From Xanthomonas sontii (lineage in GTDB: Bacteria > Pseudomonadota > Gammaproteobacteria > Xanthomonadales > Xanthomonadaceae), in contig NZ_CP132342.1 in NCBI RefSeq assembly GCF_040529055.1, forward strand, positions 248,001 to 312,000: a DNA stretch of 64,000 nt, given 5' to 3'. Made by a program: the position numbers and the translations under genes. The notes beneath the pieces are model-generated. The model made no database searches and was not told the DNA's origin. It was given only the letters and a program-made list of their open reading frames with translations. Numbering within the stretch: position 1 is the first letter of the stretch; every line of letters starts with the position of its first letter. Positions 37,464-46,287 of the stretch are shown here, piece after piece.

Positions 37464-38258
37464 ATGGCGACCCACGAACACCGCCTGCTGCGCCACCCGC
37501 TGCGCCTGCGTTATCTGCAGGTGCTGCGCACGCAACCGCTGACCCCGCACATGCGCCGCATCGTCGTCGGCGGCCCCGAACTGGACGGCTTCGTCAGCGC
37601 CGGGCCGGACGACCACGTCAAGCTGTTCTTCCCCAACCCCGAAGGCGCGTTCGTGCTGCCGACGATGACCGAGCACGGCCCGGTGTATCCGGCCGACGCG
37701 CTGCCCTCCCCTGCACGCGACTACACCCCGTGCCACTACGACGCCGACGCGCAGGAACTGACCCTGGACTTCGTGCTGCACGGCGACGGCCCGGCCTGCC
37801 GCTGGGCGGCGCAGGCCGACCCGGGCGATGCGCTGGTCGTCGGCGGGCCGCGCGGCTCGTTCGTGGCCGCCGACGACTTCGACGCTTATGTGCTGATCGG
37901 CGACGAGACCGCGCTGCCGGCGATCGGCCGCTGGCTGGAAACCCTGCCGGCCAACGCGGAAGTCGACGCGCTGATCGAGATTCCCGGCTACGCCGACCGG
38001 CAAGCGCTGGACTGCGACGCCGAGCTGCGCGTCACCTGGCTGGAACGCAACGGCGTGGACGCACGCAGCAGCCAGCTGCTGGAAGGCGCGCTGCGCGATT
38101 TCGATCCGCCCGAGGGCGACGCGTTCTACTGGATCGCCTGCGAGTCGGCACGCGCGCGGATGATGCGCAAGTTCGTCGAAGGCCACCTCGGCGTGCCCAA
38201 GGAATGGATTCGCGCGACGGGGTATTGGAAGGCCGGCGGGGACGCGGCCGAAGACTGA
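37464..38258 (+). CDS. Siderophore-interacting flavoprotein, YqjH-like ferric reductase
   Basis: 264 residues from the ATG at 37464. The FAD-binding barrel is indicated by RYLQVLRTQPLTPHMRRIVV and by PARDYTPCHYD, the RxYT motif of the SIP family; GDALVVGGPRGSF and YVLIGDETALPAIGRWLE form the NADPH half. It should reduce ferric siderophores in the cytosol to release Fe(II). The gene lies 83 bases after the PadR-type gene and is likely repressed with it when iron or nickel status requires. Homologues sit with their PadR gene in enterobacteria as well. Confidence 0.88.
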   Translation: MATHEHRLLRHPLRLRYLQVLRTQPLTPHMRRIVVGGPELDGFVSAGPDDHVKLFFPNPEGAFVLPTMTEHGPVYPADALPSPARDYTPCHYDADAQELTLDFVLHGDGPACRWAAQADPGDALVVGGPRGSFVAADDFDAYVLIGDETALPAIGRWLETLPANAEVDALIEIPGYADRQALDCDAELRVTWLERNGVDARSSQLLEGALRDFDPPEGDAFYWIACESARARMMRKFVEGHLGVPKEWIRATGYWKAGGDAAED

Positions 38259-38331
38259 AAGCCGCGTCGAAAAAAGCAAAAAGCGCGCGCACGACGGCCG
38301 GCGCCGAACACACGGCAATCCGGCGCAACAG

Positions 38332-38367
38332 CCCCTCTCCCACCGGGAGAGGGGTTGGGGTGAGGGT
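38332..38367 (+). repeat. Dispersed 36-base repeat, cccctctcccaccggg type
   Basis: Near-identical to the units in the 43.0-43.5 kb array and to 59360-59395: cccctctcccaccgggagag followed by gggttggggtgagggt. The first half is a perfect hairpin (CTCTCCC acc GGGAGAG). It lies between the SIP gene and yceI with another repeat-like string at 38420-38455. Confidence 0.7.
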
Positions 38368-38508
38368 AAGGTGCGCCTGGCGCTTCAGGCGCATGCGGGG
38401 CTTCGCCAGGAACCATCGCGGTAAGGCCATCGCGGCTGAAGCCGGCCCTACGCTGCGTCTTTCGCCCGCAGTTTCATTGCACCGCACACAGCGAGATCCC
38501 GAACATAC

Positions 38509-38534
38509 AAACGCCCGCCGAATGGCGGGCGTTT
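38509..38534. terminator. Terminator downstream of yceI-like gene
   Basis: An 11-bp perfect inverted repeat (AAACGCCCGCC, loop GAAT, GGCGGGCGTTT). It lies 55 bases past the yceI stop on the minus strand, and its A/T-rich ends allow termination in both directions. Confidence 0.65.
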
Positions 38535-38588
38535 GCGTTACGACAGGCGGCAGCGCGCGAAGCGCCGCTGCCGCGACCACAGGCGGCC

Positions 38589-39227
38589 TTACTTGGCCGC
38601 TGCCTGCAGCGCTTCGGTGGTGATGCGGATCTTCACTTCGTCGCTGACGTTCGGCACGTAGGCGCCCAGGCCGAAGTCGCTGCGCTTGACCGTGGTGGTG
38701 GCGTCGAAGCCCAGCGCCGGCACCTTCTTCATCGGGTGCGGACCGGCACCGTTGAGGGTCACCGCCAGCACCACCGGCTTGGTCGTGCCCTTGATGGTCA
38801 GGTCGCCAGCGACGGTCAGCTTGTTGCCGCCGGCCGAGGTCACCTTGGTGCTCTTGAAGGTGGCAGTGGGGAACTTGGCGGCGTCGAAGAAGTCGGCGCT
38901 CTTCAGGTGCTCGTCGAACTTGGCGGTGAAGCTGTTGAGGCCGGACAGCGGCAGGGTCACGTTGACGCTGGACTTGCTCACGTCCTGGGCGTTGTAGACC
39001 AGGGTGCCGTCGACGTCGCCGAAGTGCGCGGACGGGTTGGAGAAGCCGAAGTGGCTCCACTGCACCAGCACGTCGGTGTGGGCCGGGTCGAGCGTGTAGG
39101 TGCCGGAGACGCCCTTGGCGGCGGCAGCGGCGGCGGCCGGCGCGGCGAAGGCGCTGGTGGCCGGCTGGGCGACGACGACGGCCAGGGCCATGGCGAGCGG
39201 GAGCAGCAGTTTGCGGGTCTTGGTCAT
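38589..39227 (-). CDS. YceI-family periplasmic lipid-binding protein
   Basis: 212 residues; ATG at 39227 with an AAGGAG site and a signal peptide ending SAFAAP. The YceI lipocalin-like domain begins GTYTLDPAHTDVLVQWSHFGFSNPSAHF and ends with SDEVKIRITTEALQA. The family binds long-chain isoprenoids or fatty amides in the periplasm and is often induced by stress or high pH. An Ala-rich linker separates the signal from the domain. It shares its strand with the nitroreductase gene, 83 bases upstream, so a common transcript is possible. Confidence 0.93.
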   Translation of the reverse strand: MTKTRKLLLPLAMALAVVVAQPATSAFAAPAAAAAAAKGVSGTYTLDPAHTDVLVQWSHFGFSNPSAHFGDVDGTLVYNAQDVSKSSVNVTLPLSGLNSFTAKFDEHLKSADFFDAAKFPTATFKSTKVTSAGGNKLTVAGDLTIKGTTKPVVLAVTLNGAGPHPMKKVPALGFDATTTVKRSDFGLGAYVPNVSDEVKIRITTEALQAAAK

Positions 39228-39310
39228 GGTGGAACTCCTTGGAGGGGTGATGGGACGAAACTGCGGCAGGCGCGGGCCTGCGGTGGGACACGAAAGCGGA
39301 ACCCGCGCGC

Positions 39311-39901
39311 TCACTCGATGCGCGCGGCCTCGTCGAAACTCAGCCGCGGCAGGCGCGGGAACAGGCCGCTGGGATCGCCGTAGCCGAGGTTGACCAGGAA
39401 GTTGGATTTGATCGCAGTGCCTGCGAAGAACGCGGCATCGACCTTGGCGTTGTCGAAGCCGGACATGGGACCGGCATCCAGGCCCAGCGCACGCGCGGCC
39501 AGGATCAGGTAGGCGCCCTGCAGCGAGCCGTTGCGGAACGCGCCTTCGCTGCGGCCTTCGCGCGGGCCGTCGAACCAGCTCTTGGCGTCGGTGTGCGGGA
39601 ACAGGTACGGCAGCTTCTCGTGGAAGTCCTCGTCGTGGGCGACGATCACCGTGACCGGCGCGGCCAGGGTCTTGGCCAGGTTGCCTTCGGACAGCGCCGG
39701 CTTGAGCTTTTCCTTGGCCTGCGGCGAGGTCACGAAGACGAAGCGTGCCGGGCTGCCGTTGGCCGCGGTCGGGCCCCACTTCACCAGGTCGTAGAGGGCA
39801 CGCAGGGTGGCTTCGTCGACCGGCTTGTCCAGGAACGCGTTCTGGGTGCGCGCGGTGCGGAACAACTGGTCGAGGGCGGCGTCGTGCAAGGCGTCGGACA
39901 T
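39311..39901 (-). CDS. Nitroreductase-family protein, malonic semialdehyde reductase (RutE) type
   Basis: 196 residues from the ATG at 39901. FMN nitroreductase features are [39 protein letters not shown] and [17 protein letters not shown], all characteristic of the RutE/YdfG-like subgroup that reduces malonic semialdehyde to 3-hydroxypropionate. No rut operon is nearby, so the role is more likely general detoxification of aldehydes or quinones (inference). Divergent from the ELM1-family gene at 40028. Confidence 0.87.
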   Translation of the reverse strand: MSDALHDAALDQLFRTARTQNAFLDKPVDEATLRALYDLVKWGPTAANGSPARFVFVTSPQAKEKLKPALSEGNLAKTLAAPVTVIVAHDEDFHEKLPYLFPHTDAKSWFDGPREGRSEGAFRNGSLQGAYLILAARALGLDAGPMSGFDNAKVDAAFFAGTAIKSNFLVNLGYGDPSGLFPRLPRLSFDEAARIE

Positions 39902-40027
39902 GCGGGAAGTTCCTTGATCGAGGGAAGCGCCAGGAGGCCGGTGGGGCCGTCCCGATGCGAGGCGGCCAGTGTAGAGTGGCACGATTGTCGCAACACCCGG
40001 CCGCGATGCAACGGATTACTACCAAAC

Positions 40028-40999
40028 GTGAAACGATCGGACGCGACCTGGGCGATTAGCGATGGCCGCGCCGGCAACGCCCGCCAGGCCGAGGCGCTGG
40101 CCGCCGCGTTGGCGCTTCCGGCCGCGGCACCGATCCAGGCGCAGGTGTTGCAGCCGCACATGCCGTGGCGCTGGTTGGCGCCGCGCTGGCTGCCCGGCGC
40201 ACGGCATGCGTACGGCGCGACATTCGCCGCAGCAGTGCAGCAGCCGCCGCCGCTCGCCGTGGGCTGCGGCCGCCAGGCGGCGCTGGCGACGCGGCTGCTG
40301 CGCACACGCGGCAGCCAGGTGGTGCAGATCCTGGATCCGCGGCTGGATCCGCGCCACTGGGACGTGGTGGTGGTGCCGGAACACGATCGCCTGCGCGGCG
40401 CCAATGTGCTGACCCTGCTCGGCAGCCTGCATCCGATCGACGATGCCTGGCTGTCCGCAGGACGCGCCGCGTTTCCTGCGTTGGGCGCATTGCCCTCGCC
40501 GCGCATCGGTCTGTTGGTGGGCGGCCCGTCGGGCCTGGCGCCATGGAGCGAGGCGCAGGCACAGGCCGCCTTCGCCGACATCGCCGCACAGTTGCGCGCG
40601 CACGGCGGCAGCCTCCTCGCCAGCGCATCGCGGCGCACGCCGCCCGCGGTGGCCGCAGCCCTGCGCCGCACGTTCGCCGAAGTACCGGGCATAGTGTGGT
40701 GCGGCGCGGACGATGGCGCCAATCCCTATGCGGGCCTGCTCGGCTGGGCCGAGCGCCTCGCCTGCACGCCGGATTCGGTGAACCTGCTGTCGGAAGCCTG
40801 CGCCACGCGCGTGCCGGTGCAGGTGCTGATGCCGGAAACGGCGCGTGGCCGCGCCCTGGCGTTCCATCGCGCCTTGCACGCGCGTGGACGCCTGCTTCCG
40901 GCGAACGATGCCGACGACGCATACGCCGCCGGCATCGCACCGCTGCGCGAAACCGCGCGGGTGGCCGCGCTGATCCGCGACCGCCTGGCGCTGGCCTGA
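40028..40999 (+). CDS. Mitochondrial-fission ELM1-family protein (DUF1022)
   Basis: 323 residues from a GTG at 40028; no in-frame ATG is closer. ISDGRAGNARQAEALA at the start, VVVPEHDRLRGANVLTLLGSLHPID, GLLVGGPSGLAPW and ACTPDSVNLLSEACATRVPV are the DUF1022/ELM1 signature. In plants ELM1 recruits dynamin to mitochondria, while bacterial members look like GT-B type nucleotide-sugar binding proteins. A glycosyltransferase-like role in the envelope is inferred. It is divergent from the nitroreductase gene and not clearly in an operon. Confidence 0.82.
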   Translation: MKRSDATWAISDGRAGNARQAEALAAALALPAAAPIQAQVLQPHMPWRWLAPRWLPGARHAYGATFAAAVQQPPPLAVGCGRQAALATRLLRTRGSQVVQILDPRLDPRHWDVVVVPEHDRLRGANVLTLLGSLHPIDDAWLSAGRAAFPALGALPSPRIGLLVGGPSGLAPWSEAQAQAAFADIAAQLRAHGGSLLASASRRTPPAVAAALRRTFAEVPGIVWCGADDGANPYAGLLGWAERLACTPDSVNLLSEACATRVPVQVLMPETARGRALAFHRALHARGRLLPANDADDAYAAGIAPLRETARVAALIRDRLALA

Positions 41000-41072
41000 T
41001 CGGCCGCCGTGCCGGCGTCGCTGCCACGACACCGACACGGCAACCGGGCCCAACGCGTCACATCACGCTGTG

Positions 41073-42947
41073 TCAGGGGTTGCTCGGCGAGCGCGGCACG
41101 CCCGCCGGCGCCGCATCCAGCGCGCCGATCAGCAGCCGCACCACCGGCGTGCCCACGCCGACCGTGTAGTTGTACTTGCCCTTGATCGGCTGATTGTTGT
41201 CGACCACGCCGTTGTAGCCGGGGATGCCGCGATGCAGCGCCTCCGGCCCATTGGCGGCCAGGCGGTACAGGTAATCGTTGAGATTGCCCTGGCGGCCCTG
41301 CTTCTCCACCAGCAGCGCGACCGCGCTGGCGAATTCCGGCGCGGCGACGCTGGTGCCGATCACCGCCGAGATACCGCCCTTGAAGTAGGTGGCCACCGAG
41401 CTGTCGCCCTCACGGCACGGCTGCGTCGCAATCCCCGGGCAGCCGCCGACCAGCATGCCGATGTCCGGCAGCGCGCGCATGGACGTGCGCGTCCCGCCGA
41501 GTGCACGCAACTGGTAGGCCGGACGCTGGAACAGGGCGCTGACGCCGCCACCGGCGCCCCAGTAGCCGCCGGCCAGGTTCGCGCCGACGCCGTAGTAGTC
41601 GGCGGTCTCCAGCGGATCGCCGTAGGCGCTTTCGCTCTTGTAGCCGGATTCCAGGCTGCCCTTCTTGTACGCAGTGAGCAGGTTGCCGCCGCCGACCGCG
41701 GTCACGTGCGGGCTGGCCGCCGGGTGTTCGACGCCGGCGACGAAGCGGCCGTCCTTGTGGTCGACCGCGTACTGCGTGTCGGCGCAGTCCAGGCCGGCGT
41801 TGTCGCCACTGGAGGCGACGAAGGTGATGCCCTGCGCGTTGCCCTGCTTGAACACCGCATCGTAGGGACGCAGCAGCGAGGTGAAATCCTTGCCGCCGTT
41901 GTAGGCCGCGGTGTAGTACAGCTCGCAGCCGCCGAACGAGGAGCTGACGACGTCGGCCTGGTTGTCCTGCACGATCTGCCGGTAGCCGGCCAGCACCGAG
42001 GCGTCGCTCAGGTCCGGGATCACGTACAGCAGCACGTGCGCGCCCGGCGCGCCGCCCAGCGCCATCTCCACGTCGAGCGCGGCCTCGCTCGCCGCGGCGT
42101 CGTTGCCGTCCTGCAGGCCCGGCGTGGCGCCGGCCACGTAGTGGCGCGCGTACAGGGTCGGGTCGGCGTGGTTGGCGGCGTAGCGGCTGAAGTTTTCGTG
42201 GTCGAACATCGCCTTGATGTCCGAATCCAGCACGTCGCTGCTGATCAGGATGGCGATGGTGCTGCCGGTGCCGTCGAGCCGGCGCTGCTGCCCGGCCGCG
42301 CCGGTGGTGGCCTGGTAGGACGGATAGCCGTAGGCCTGCTTGAGGTCGTTGTACCAATAGGTGGTGCCGCCGGCGCCGTAGCGGTTGGCGGGATTCTTGG
42401 TGGCTGCGCGCTGCCAGTTGACGTGCATCGGCGGCACACCGCGGGTCAGGCCGGTCACCGTCGCACCGCTGTCGCGCAGCGCAGCGGGCAGTTGCAGGGG
42501 AGCGGCGGCGGCGAGGTGGGCCTGACTGCCCTGCTGTACCTCGGCGGTCAGCGGCGCCGCGAACAAGCGCTCGACGTTGTTCGCGCTCGCACTGACATGC
42601 AGGGTGTTGCCCTGCTCGGTGACGTTCATGTGCGCGGCCTGCAGCGCGGCACGCACCTGCGCGACCTGCGCCGGTGCCGGCGCGAAGCGGCGCTGGAATT
42701 CGGCCGGCGTCAGCCAATGGTGATACTGCGGAGAGACCGGATCCTGGATGTCGGCCAGCAACGCGTCCAGGCCGGCCTGATCGCGCAACGGCAGGTGCAC
42801 GTCGAAATTGACCGGCGCGGCGCGCAGCGTTGCGGTCATCGCCGCGATGGAGGCGTCGGGCACGGCATTGGCGGTGCCGAGCGCGCACAGCAGGGAAGCG
42901 GACAACACGGCAGCCAGCAAGGGCCGACGGCGGATGCGATCAAGCAT
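41073..42947 (-). CDS. Secreted S53 serine-carboxyl peptidase (sedolisin/xanthomonalisin-like)
   Basis: 624 residues with a signal peptide ending TANAV. A pro-domain (about 27-200) has FDVHLPLRDQAGLDALLADI and SPQYHHWLTPAEFQRRF. The catalytic domain carries ASEAALDVEMALGGAPGAH (Glu and Asp of the triad), the oxyanion Asp region SSGDNAG, and GTSVAAPEFASAVALL with the nucleophile Ser. The calcium site normally near the C-terminus is not obvious. Such enzymes are pepstatin-insensitive acid endopeptidases secreted for protein digestion at low pH. The repeat array starts 67 bases before its start codon. Confidence 0.92.
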   Translation of the reverse strand: MLDRIRRRPLLAAVLSASLLCALGTANAVPDASIAAMTATLRAAPVNFDVHLPLRDQAGLDALLADIQDPVSPQYHHWLTPAEFQRRFAPAPAQVAQVRAALQAAHMNVTEQGNTLHVSASANNVERLFAAPLTAEVQQGSQAHLAAAAPLQLPAALRDSGATVTGLTRGVPPMHVNWQRAATKNPANRYGAGGTTYWYNDLKQAYGYPSYQATTGAAGQQRRLDGTGSTIAILISSDVLDSDIKAMFDHENFSRYAANHADPTLYARHYVAGATPGLQDGNDAAASEAALDVEMALGGAPGAHVLLYVIPDLSDASVLAGYRQIVQDNQADVVSSSFGGCELYYTAAYNGGKDFTSLLRPYDAVFKQGNAQGITFVASSGDNAGLDCADTQYAVDHKDGRFVAGVEHPAASPHVTAVGGGNLLTAYKKGSLESGYKSESAYGDPLETADYYGVGANLAGGYWGAGGGVSALFQRPAYQLRALGGTRTSMRALPDIGMLVGGCPGIATQPCREGDSSVATYFKGGISAVIGTSVAAPEFASAVALLVEKQGRQGNLNDYLYRLAANGPEALHRGIPGYNGVVDNNQPIKGKYNYTVGVGTPVVRLLIGALDAAPAGVPRSPSNP

Positions 42948-43014
42948 GGGCGTCTCTCCGGGGGTAGAGCGGGTGGGACGAGGCCGTGGCGGCCTCGCGG
43001 TGGGAAATCGATGG

Positions 43015-43465
43015 CCCCTCTTCCCTCGGGAGAGAGGTTGGAGTGAGGGTGGGAAGCACGAAGTGCGCGCGTGGTTCGTTGCGACGAGGCTGCGCCCGTA
43101 CCCTCATCCGCCCCTGCGGGGCACCTTCTCCGGGGGGAGAAGGGAGACGCTGAGCCCCTCTCCCACCGGGAGAGGGGTTGGGGTGAGGATACGGCGCGCG
43201 CAGCGCGTGCGTGGTGCGTTGCTGCGCCCGTACCCTCATCCGCCCCTGCGGGGCACCTTCTCCCGGGGGGAGAAGGGAGAAGCCTGAGCCCCTCTCCCAC
43301 CGGGAGAGGGGTTGGGGTGAGGGTACGGCGCGCGAAGCGCACGCGTGGTTTGTTGCTGCGAGCCTGCGTCCGGACCCTCATCCGCCCCTGCGGGGCACCT
43401 TCTCCCGAGGGGAGAAGGGAGACGCTGCGCCCCTCTCCCATCGGGAGAGGGGTTGGGGTGAGAGT
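43015..43465. repeat. Array of two alternating repeat types, about 140-base period
   Basis: Repeat A (cccctctcccaccgggagag then gggttggggtgagggt) occurs at 43015-43050 (degenerate), 43155-43190, 43289-43324 and 43430-43465. Repeat B (ccctcatccgcccctgcggg then gcaccttctcccgggggg) occurs at 43101-43146, 43233-43280 and 43375-43420. They alternate A-B-A-B-A-B-A. Both contain hairpins. Single A copies occur at 38332, 59360 and, inverted, at 63697-63726. The spacers are short variable strings such as cggcgcgcgaagcgca. This is a REP/BIME array, not a CRISPR. The remaining sequence to 43945 holds no gene and must contain the TonB receptor promoter. Confidence 0.8.
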
Positions 43466-43945
43466 ACGGCGCGCGCAGACCTGTCGAGGCGAGGGCCCAA
43501 CAGCGCACGCGAACGACGCTCCGAGCGACGCGAGGGCACTGTGCTTCCTGCTCATGTCTGCACGCATCGGCACGTCGTCGGGCTTGGGCGAGGCGTGATC
43601 ATTGAGGAGGAGCGCACTACAAAACTTTGACGGACGACGCCGTTTTCGACTTTGGAAACAGCATGTTTCGCCGGGTTTCCGACACACACGCCTACATGTG
43701 TTCACCACTCGTCATGCATGGCAATCGGCGACACTCTGTATCGCATTGATGTCGACACGCGCTTGCCACGCCGCTTCTTCCGCGGTGTCGCACGATGGCG
43801 CGCCTGCAGTCATCGCGCGCCCGGCGGCGGCGACACGAACGCCATGCCGCAGGACCGCTGCATGACAACCGCAACGCCGATGACGCCAACCTGCAACGTC
43901 GCTGTCGCATCGTGTGCGCACTTCCTTTACGAATCCCCCTTGCGC

Positions 43946-46243
43946 ATGCCTCTCCATTCCTTGCTGAGCACGGCGATCCTTGCCGCCCTGTTGTCGCCCT
44001 TCGCCGCCACTGCCGCAGAACCCACCGCCGATGGCGCCGCGGCCGACGTGCAGCAACTCGATGCGGTGTCGGTGATCGGCCAGGGCGAAACCCGCCAGGT
44101 GCAGCGCATCACCGCGCAGGACGTGGCGGTGCTGCCGCCGGGCACCAGCATCCAGAAGCTGCTCAACCGCATTCCCGGCGTCAACGTGCAGTCCAACGAC
44201 GCCTTCGGCGCCAACGAGGAATCGCAGACCATCAGCCTGCGCGGCTTCAACGGCGTGCGCCTGGGCTACACCCTCGACGGCCTGCCGCTGGGCGACAACG
44301 CCTACGGCAACTACAACGGCCTGAACATCAGCCGCGCGCTGATCGCCGAGAACTTCGGCGGCGTGGAACTGGCCTCGGGCATCGGCAGCCTGGGCACGGC
44401 CTCCACCAGCAACCTCGGCGGCACGGTGCAGTACTACTCCGACGATCCGTCCACCGAGGTCGGCGTGCGCCTGGCGCAGACCGTGGGCTCGGACAGCAAC
44501 CGCCGTACCTACCTGCGTCTGGATACCGGCGAGCACAACGGCTTCTCCGCCTACCTGTCCGGCATCTACGCCGACGCCGACATGTGGGCCCCGCCGGGTT
44601 CGCCGACCCACACCGCGCAGTTCAACGGCAAGGGCGTGTACCAGTTCGAGGGCGGCAAGATCACCGCGTTCGTCGACACCTCGCGCACCTCGCAGGCCGA
44701 CTACGCCTACCTGTCCAAGAGCGGCCTGCACCGCGGCCTGGGCTGGGACTGGAACCTGTACGCGCCGGACTGGCAGCGTGCGCTGGCCGCGGCCTATTGC
44801 GCGCCGGCCACGCGCAACCCCAGCCGCTGCGGCTACAGCGGCGGCGTGGACAACATCGACGACGCCTACTACCAGAGCCGCGCGCTGCGCAACGACGACC
44901 TGTACTACCTGGCCGGCGACTTCCAGCCGTCCGATGCGGTGAGCGTGCACACCCAGGTCTACCACCACGAGAACGAAGGCCAGGGCCACTGGTGGTCGCC
45001 GGGCCAGCCGTCCTACCCGGGCACGCCGCAGGCGCTGCCGATCTCGATCCGCAGCACCAACTACACCATCAACCGCACCGGCGGCATCGCCTCGCTGGGC
45101 TGGGACATCGGCCCGCACCACCTGGAAGCGGGCGTGTGGTACGAGCGCAACAAGCACCACGTGGAGCGCAACTTCTACTGGATCGACGGCCCGATCGACG
45201 ACGACATCTTCCTCAGCAACCCGAACCGCCGGCTGTTCTCGCAGGATTACGTCATCACCACCAAGCAGGCCTATGTGCAGGGCACCTTCAAGCTGCTCGA
45301 CGAGCGCCTGACCCTGGACATCGGCGCCAAGAGCCCGCACACCACCATGACCGCGCGCGAGACGCCGGGGATCGCGGTGGAGTCGCCGGTGGCCAACGGC
45401 GAGCTGAAGGCCAGCAAGGCGCTGCTGCCGCAGGCCGGCCTGAGCTACCGTCTGGCCGAGGGCCAGGAAGTGTTCGCGTCCTACGCCGAGAACATCGCCG
45501 CGTTCCAGGGCGGCGGCGCCGGCGGCCCGCTGCTGGTGACGCAGGCTTCGTTCGACGCCAGCGTCGGCGCGCTGCAGCCGGAGAAGTCCAAGACCTTCGA
45601 AGCCGGCTACCGCTTGGTGCGCGACCAGTTCGAGGCCTCGCTGGTCGGCTACGACGTCACCTTCGACAACCGCCTGCTCTCGCTCAACCCGTGCCCGAGC
45701 ATCCAGCAGGGCACCAGCCCGGCGTGCACCACGCGCTTCTTCAACGTCGGCTCGGTAAGCAGCCGCGGCGGCGAGCTGACCTTCATCTGGAAGCCGACCG
45801 CGCACCTGCAGTGGTACAACTCGGCCTCGATCAATCGCTCCACCTACGACGACAACTACGTGCAGAACGGCGCGGTCATCCCCACCGCCGGCAAGTCCAC
45901 CGTCGACACGCCCAAGCGCATGTTCGCCAGCGAACTCAGCTGGACCTGGAACGGTTGGAACGCCAACCTGCGCGGCAAGTACACCGGCCAGCGCTACTAC
46001 ACCTACACCAACGACCAGGGCTTCGGCGGCTACACCTCCTTCGATGCCGGCGCCGGCTACGATTTCGGGGCGGTGTCGTTCCTGCGGGACCTGAAGCTGT
46101 CGTTGAACGTCACCAACCTCACCGACAAGCGCTACGCCTCCAACCTCACCGCCTTCAGCAACAGCGATCCGAACGGCCGCTCGCTGGCCTTCCACGCCAG
46201 CGCGCCGCGGCAGGCGTTCCTGACCCTGGACGCGCGCTTCTGA
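43946..46243 (+). CDS. TonB-dependent receptor paired with a glycerophosphodiesterase
   Basis: 765 residues from the ATG at 43946, which gives a signal peptide ending ATAAE. The plug begins with a TonB-box-like DAVSVIGQG and contains LLNRIPGVNVQSND, SLRGFNGVRLGYTLDGLPLGD and ELASGIGSLG. The barrel ends TLDARF, with the terminal Phe of outer-membrane proteins. It should import a ligand across the outer membrane with TonB energy. The next gene, 44 bases downstream, encodes a secreted glycerophosphodiester phosphodiesterase, so the ligand may be a glycerophosphodiester or other phosphate ester (inference). Upstream in-frame ATGs would add a non-signal extension. Confidence 0.92.
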   Translation: MPLHSLLSTAILAALLSPFAATAAEPTADGAAADVQQLDAVSVIGQGETRQVQRITAQDVAVLPPGTSIQKLLNRIPGVNVQSNDAFGANEESQTISLRGFNGVRLGYTLDGLPLGDNAYGNYNGLNISRALIAENFGGVELASGIGSLGTASTSNLGGTVQYYSDDPSTEVGVRLAQTVGSDSNRRTYLRLDTGEHNGFSAYLSGIYADADMWAPPGSPTHTAQFNGKGVYQFEGGKITAFVDTSRTSQADYAYLSKSGLHRGLGWDWNLYAPDWQRALAAAYCAPATRNPSRCGYSGGVDNIDDAYYQSRALRNDDLYYLAGDFQPSDAVSVHTQVYHHENEGQGHWWSPGQPSYPGTPQALPISIRSTNYTINRTGGIASLGWDIGPHHLEAGVWYERNKHHVERNFYWIDGPIDDDIFLSNPNRRLFSQDYVITTKQAYVQGTFKLLDERLTLDIGAKSPHTTMTARETPGIAVESPVANGELKASKALLPQAGLSYRLAEGQEVFASYAENIAAFQGGGAGGPLLVTQASFDASVGALQPEKSKTFEAGYRLVRDQFEASLVGYDVTFDNRLLSLNPCPSIQQGTSPACTTRFFNVGSVSSRGGELTFIWKPTAHLQWYNSASINRSTYDDNYVQNGAVIPTAGKSTVDTPKRMFASELSWTWNGWNANLRGKYTGQRYYTYTNDQGFGGYTSFDAGAGYDFGAVSFLRDLKLSLNVTNLTDKRYASNLTAFSNSDPNGRSLAFHASAPRQAFLTLDARF

Positions 46244-46287
46244 GCGCGTCCATCCTGTCCGTCCGCCCCCGAACCGGAACGCATGCG

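Noticed and set aside
43015..43465. CRISPR-like array
   Set aside because: The units are hairpin REP types of two alternating sequences, with spacers that are themselves similar, and copies occur singly elsewhere. There are no cas genes.
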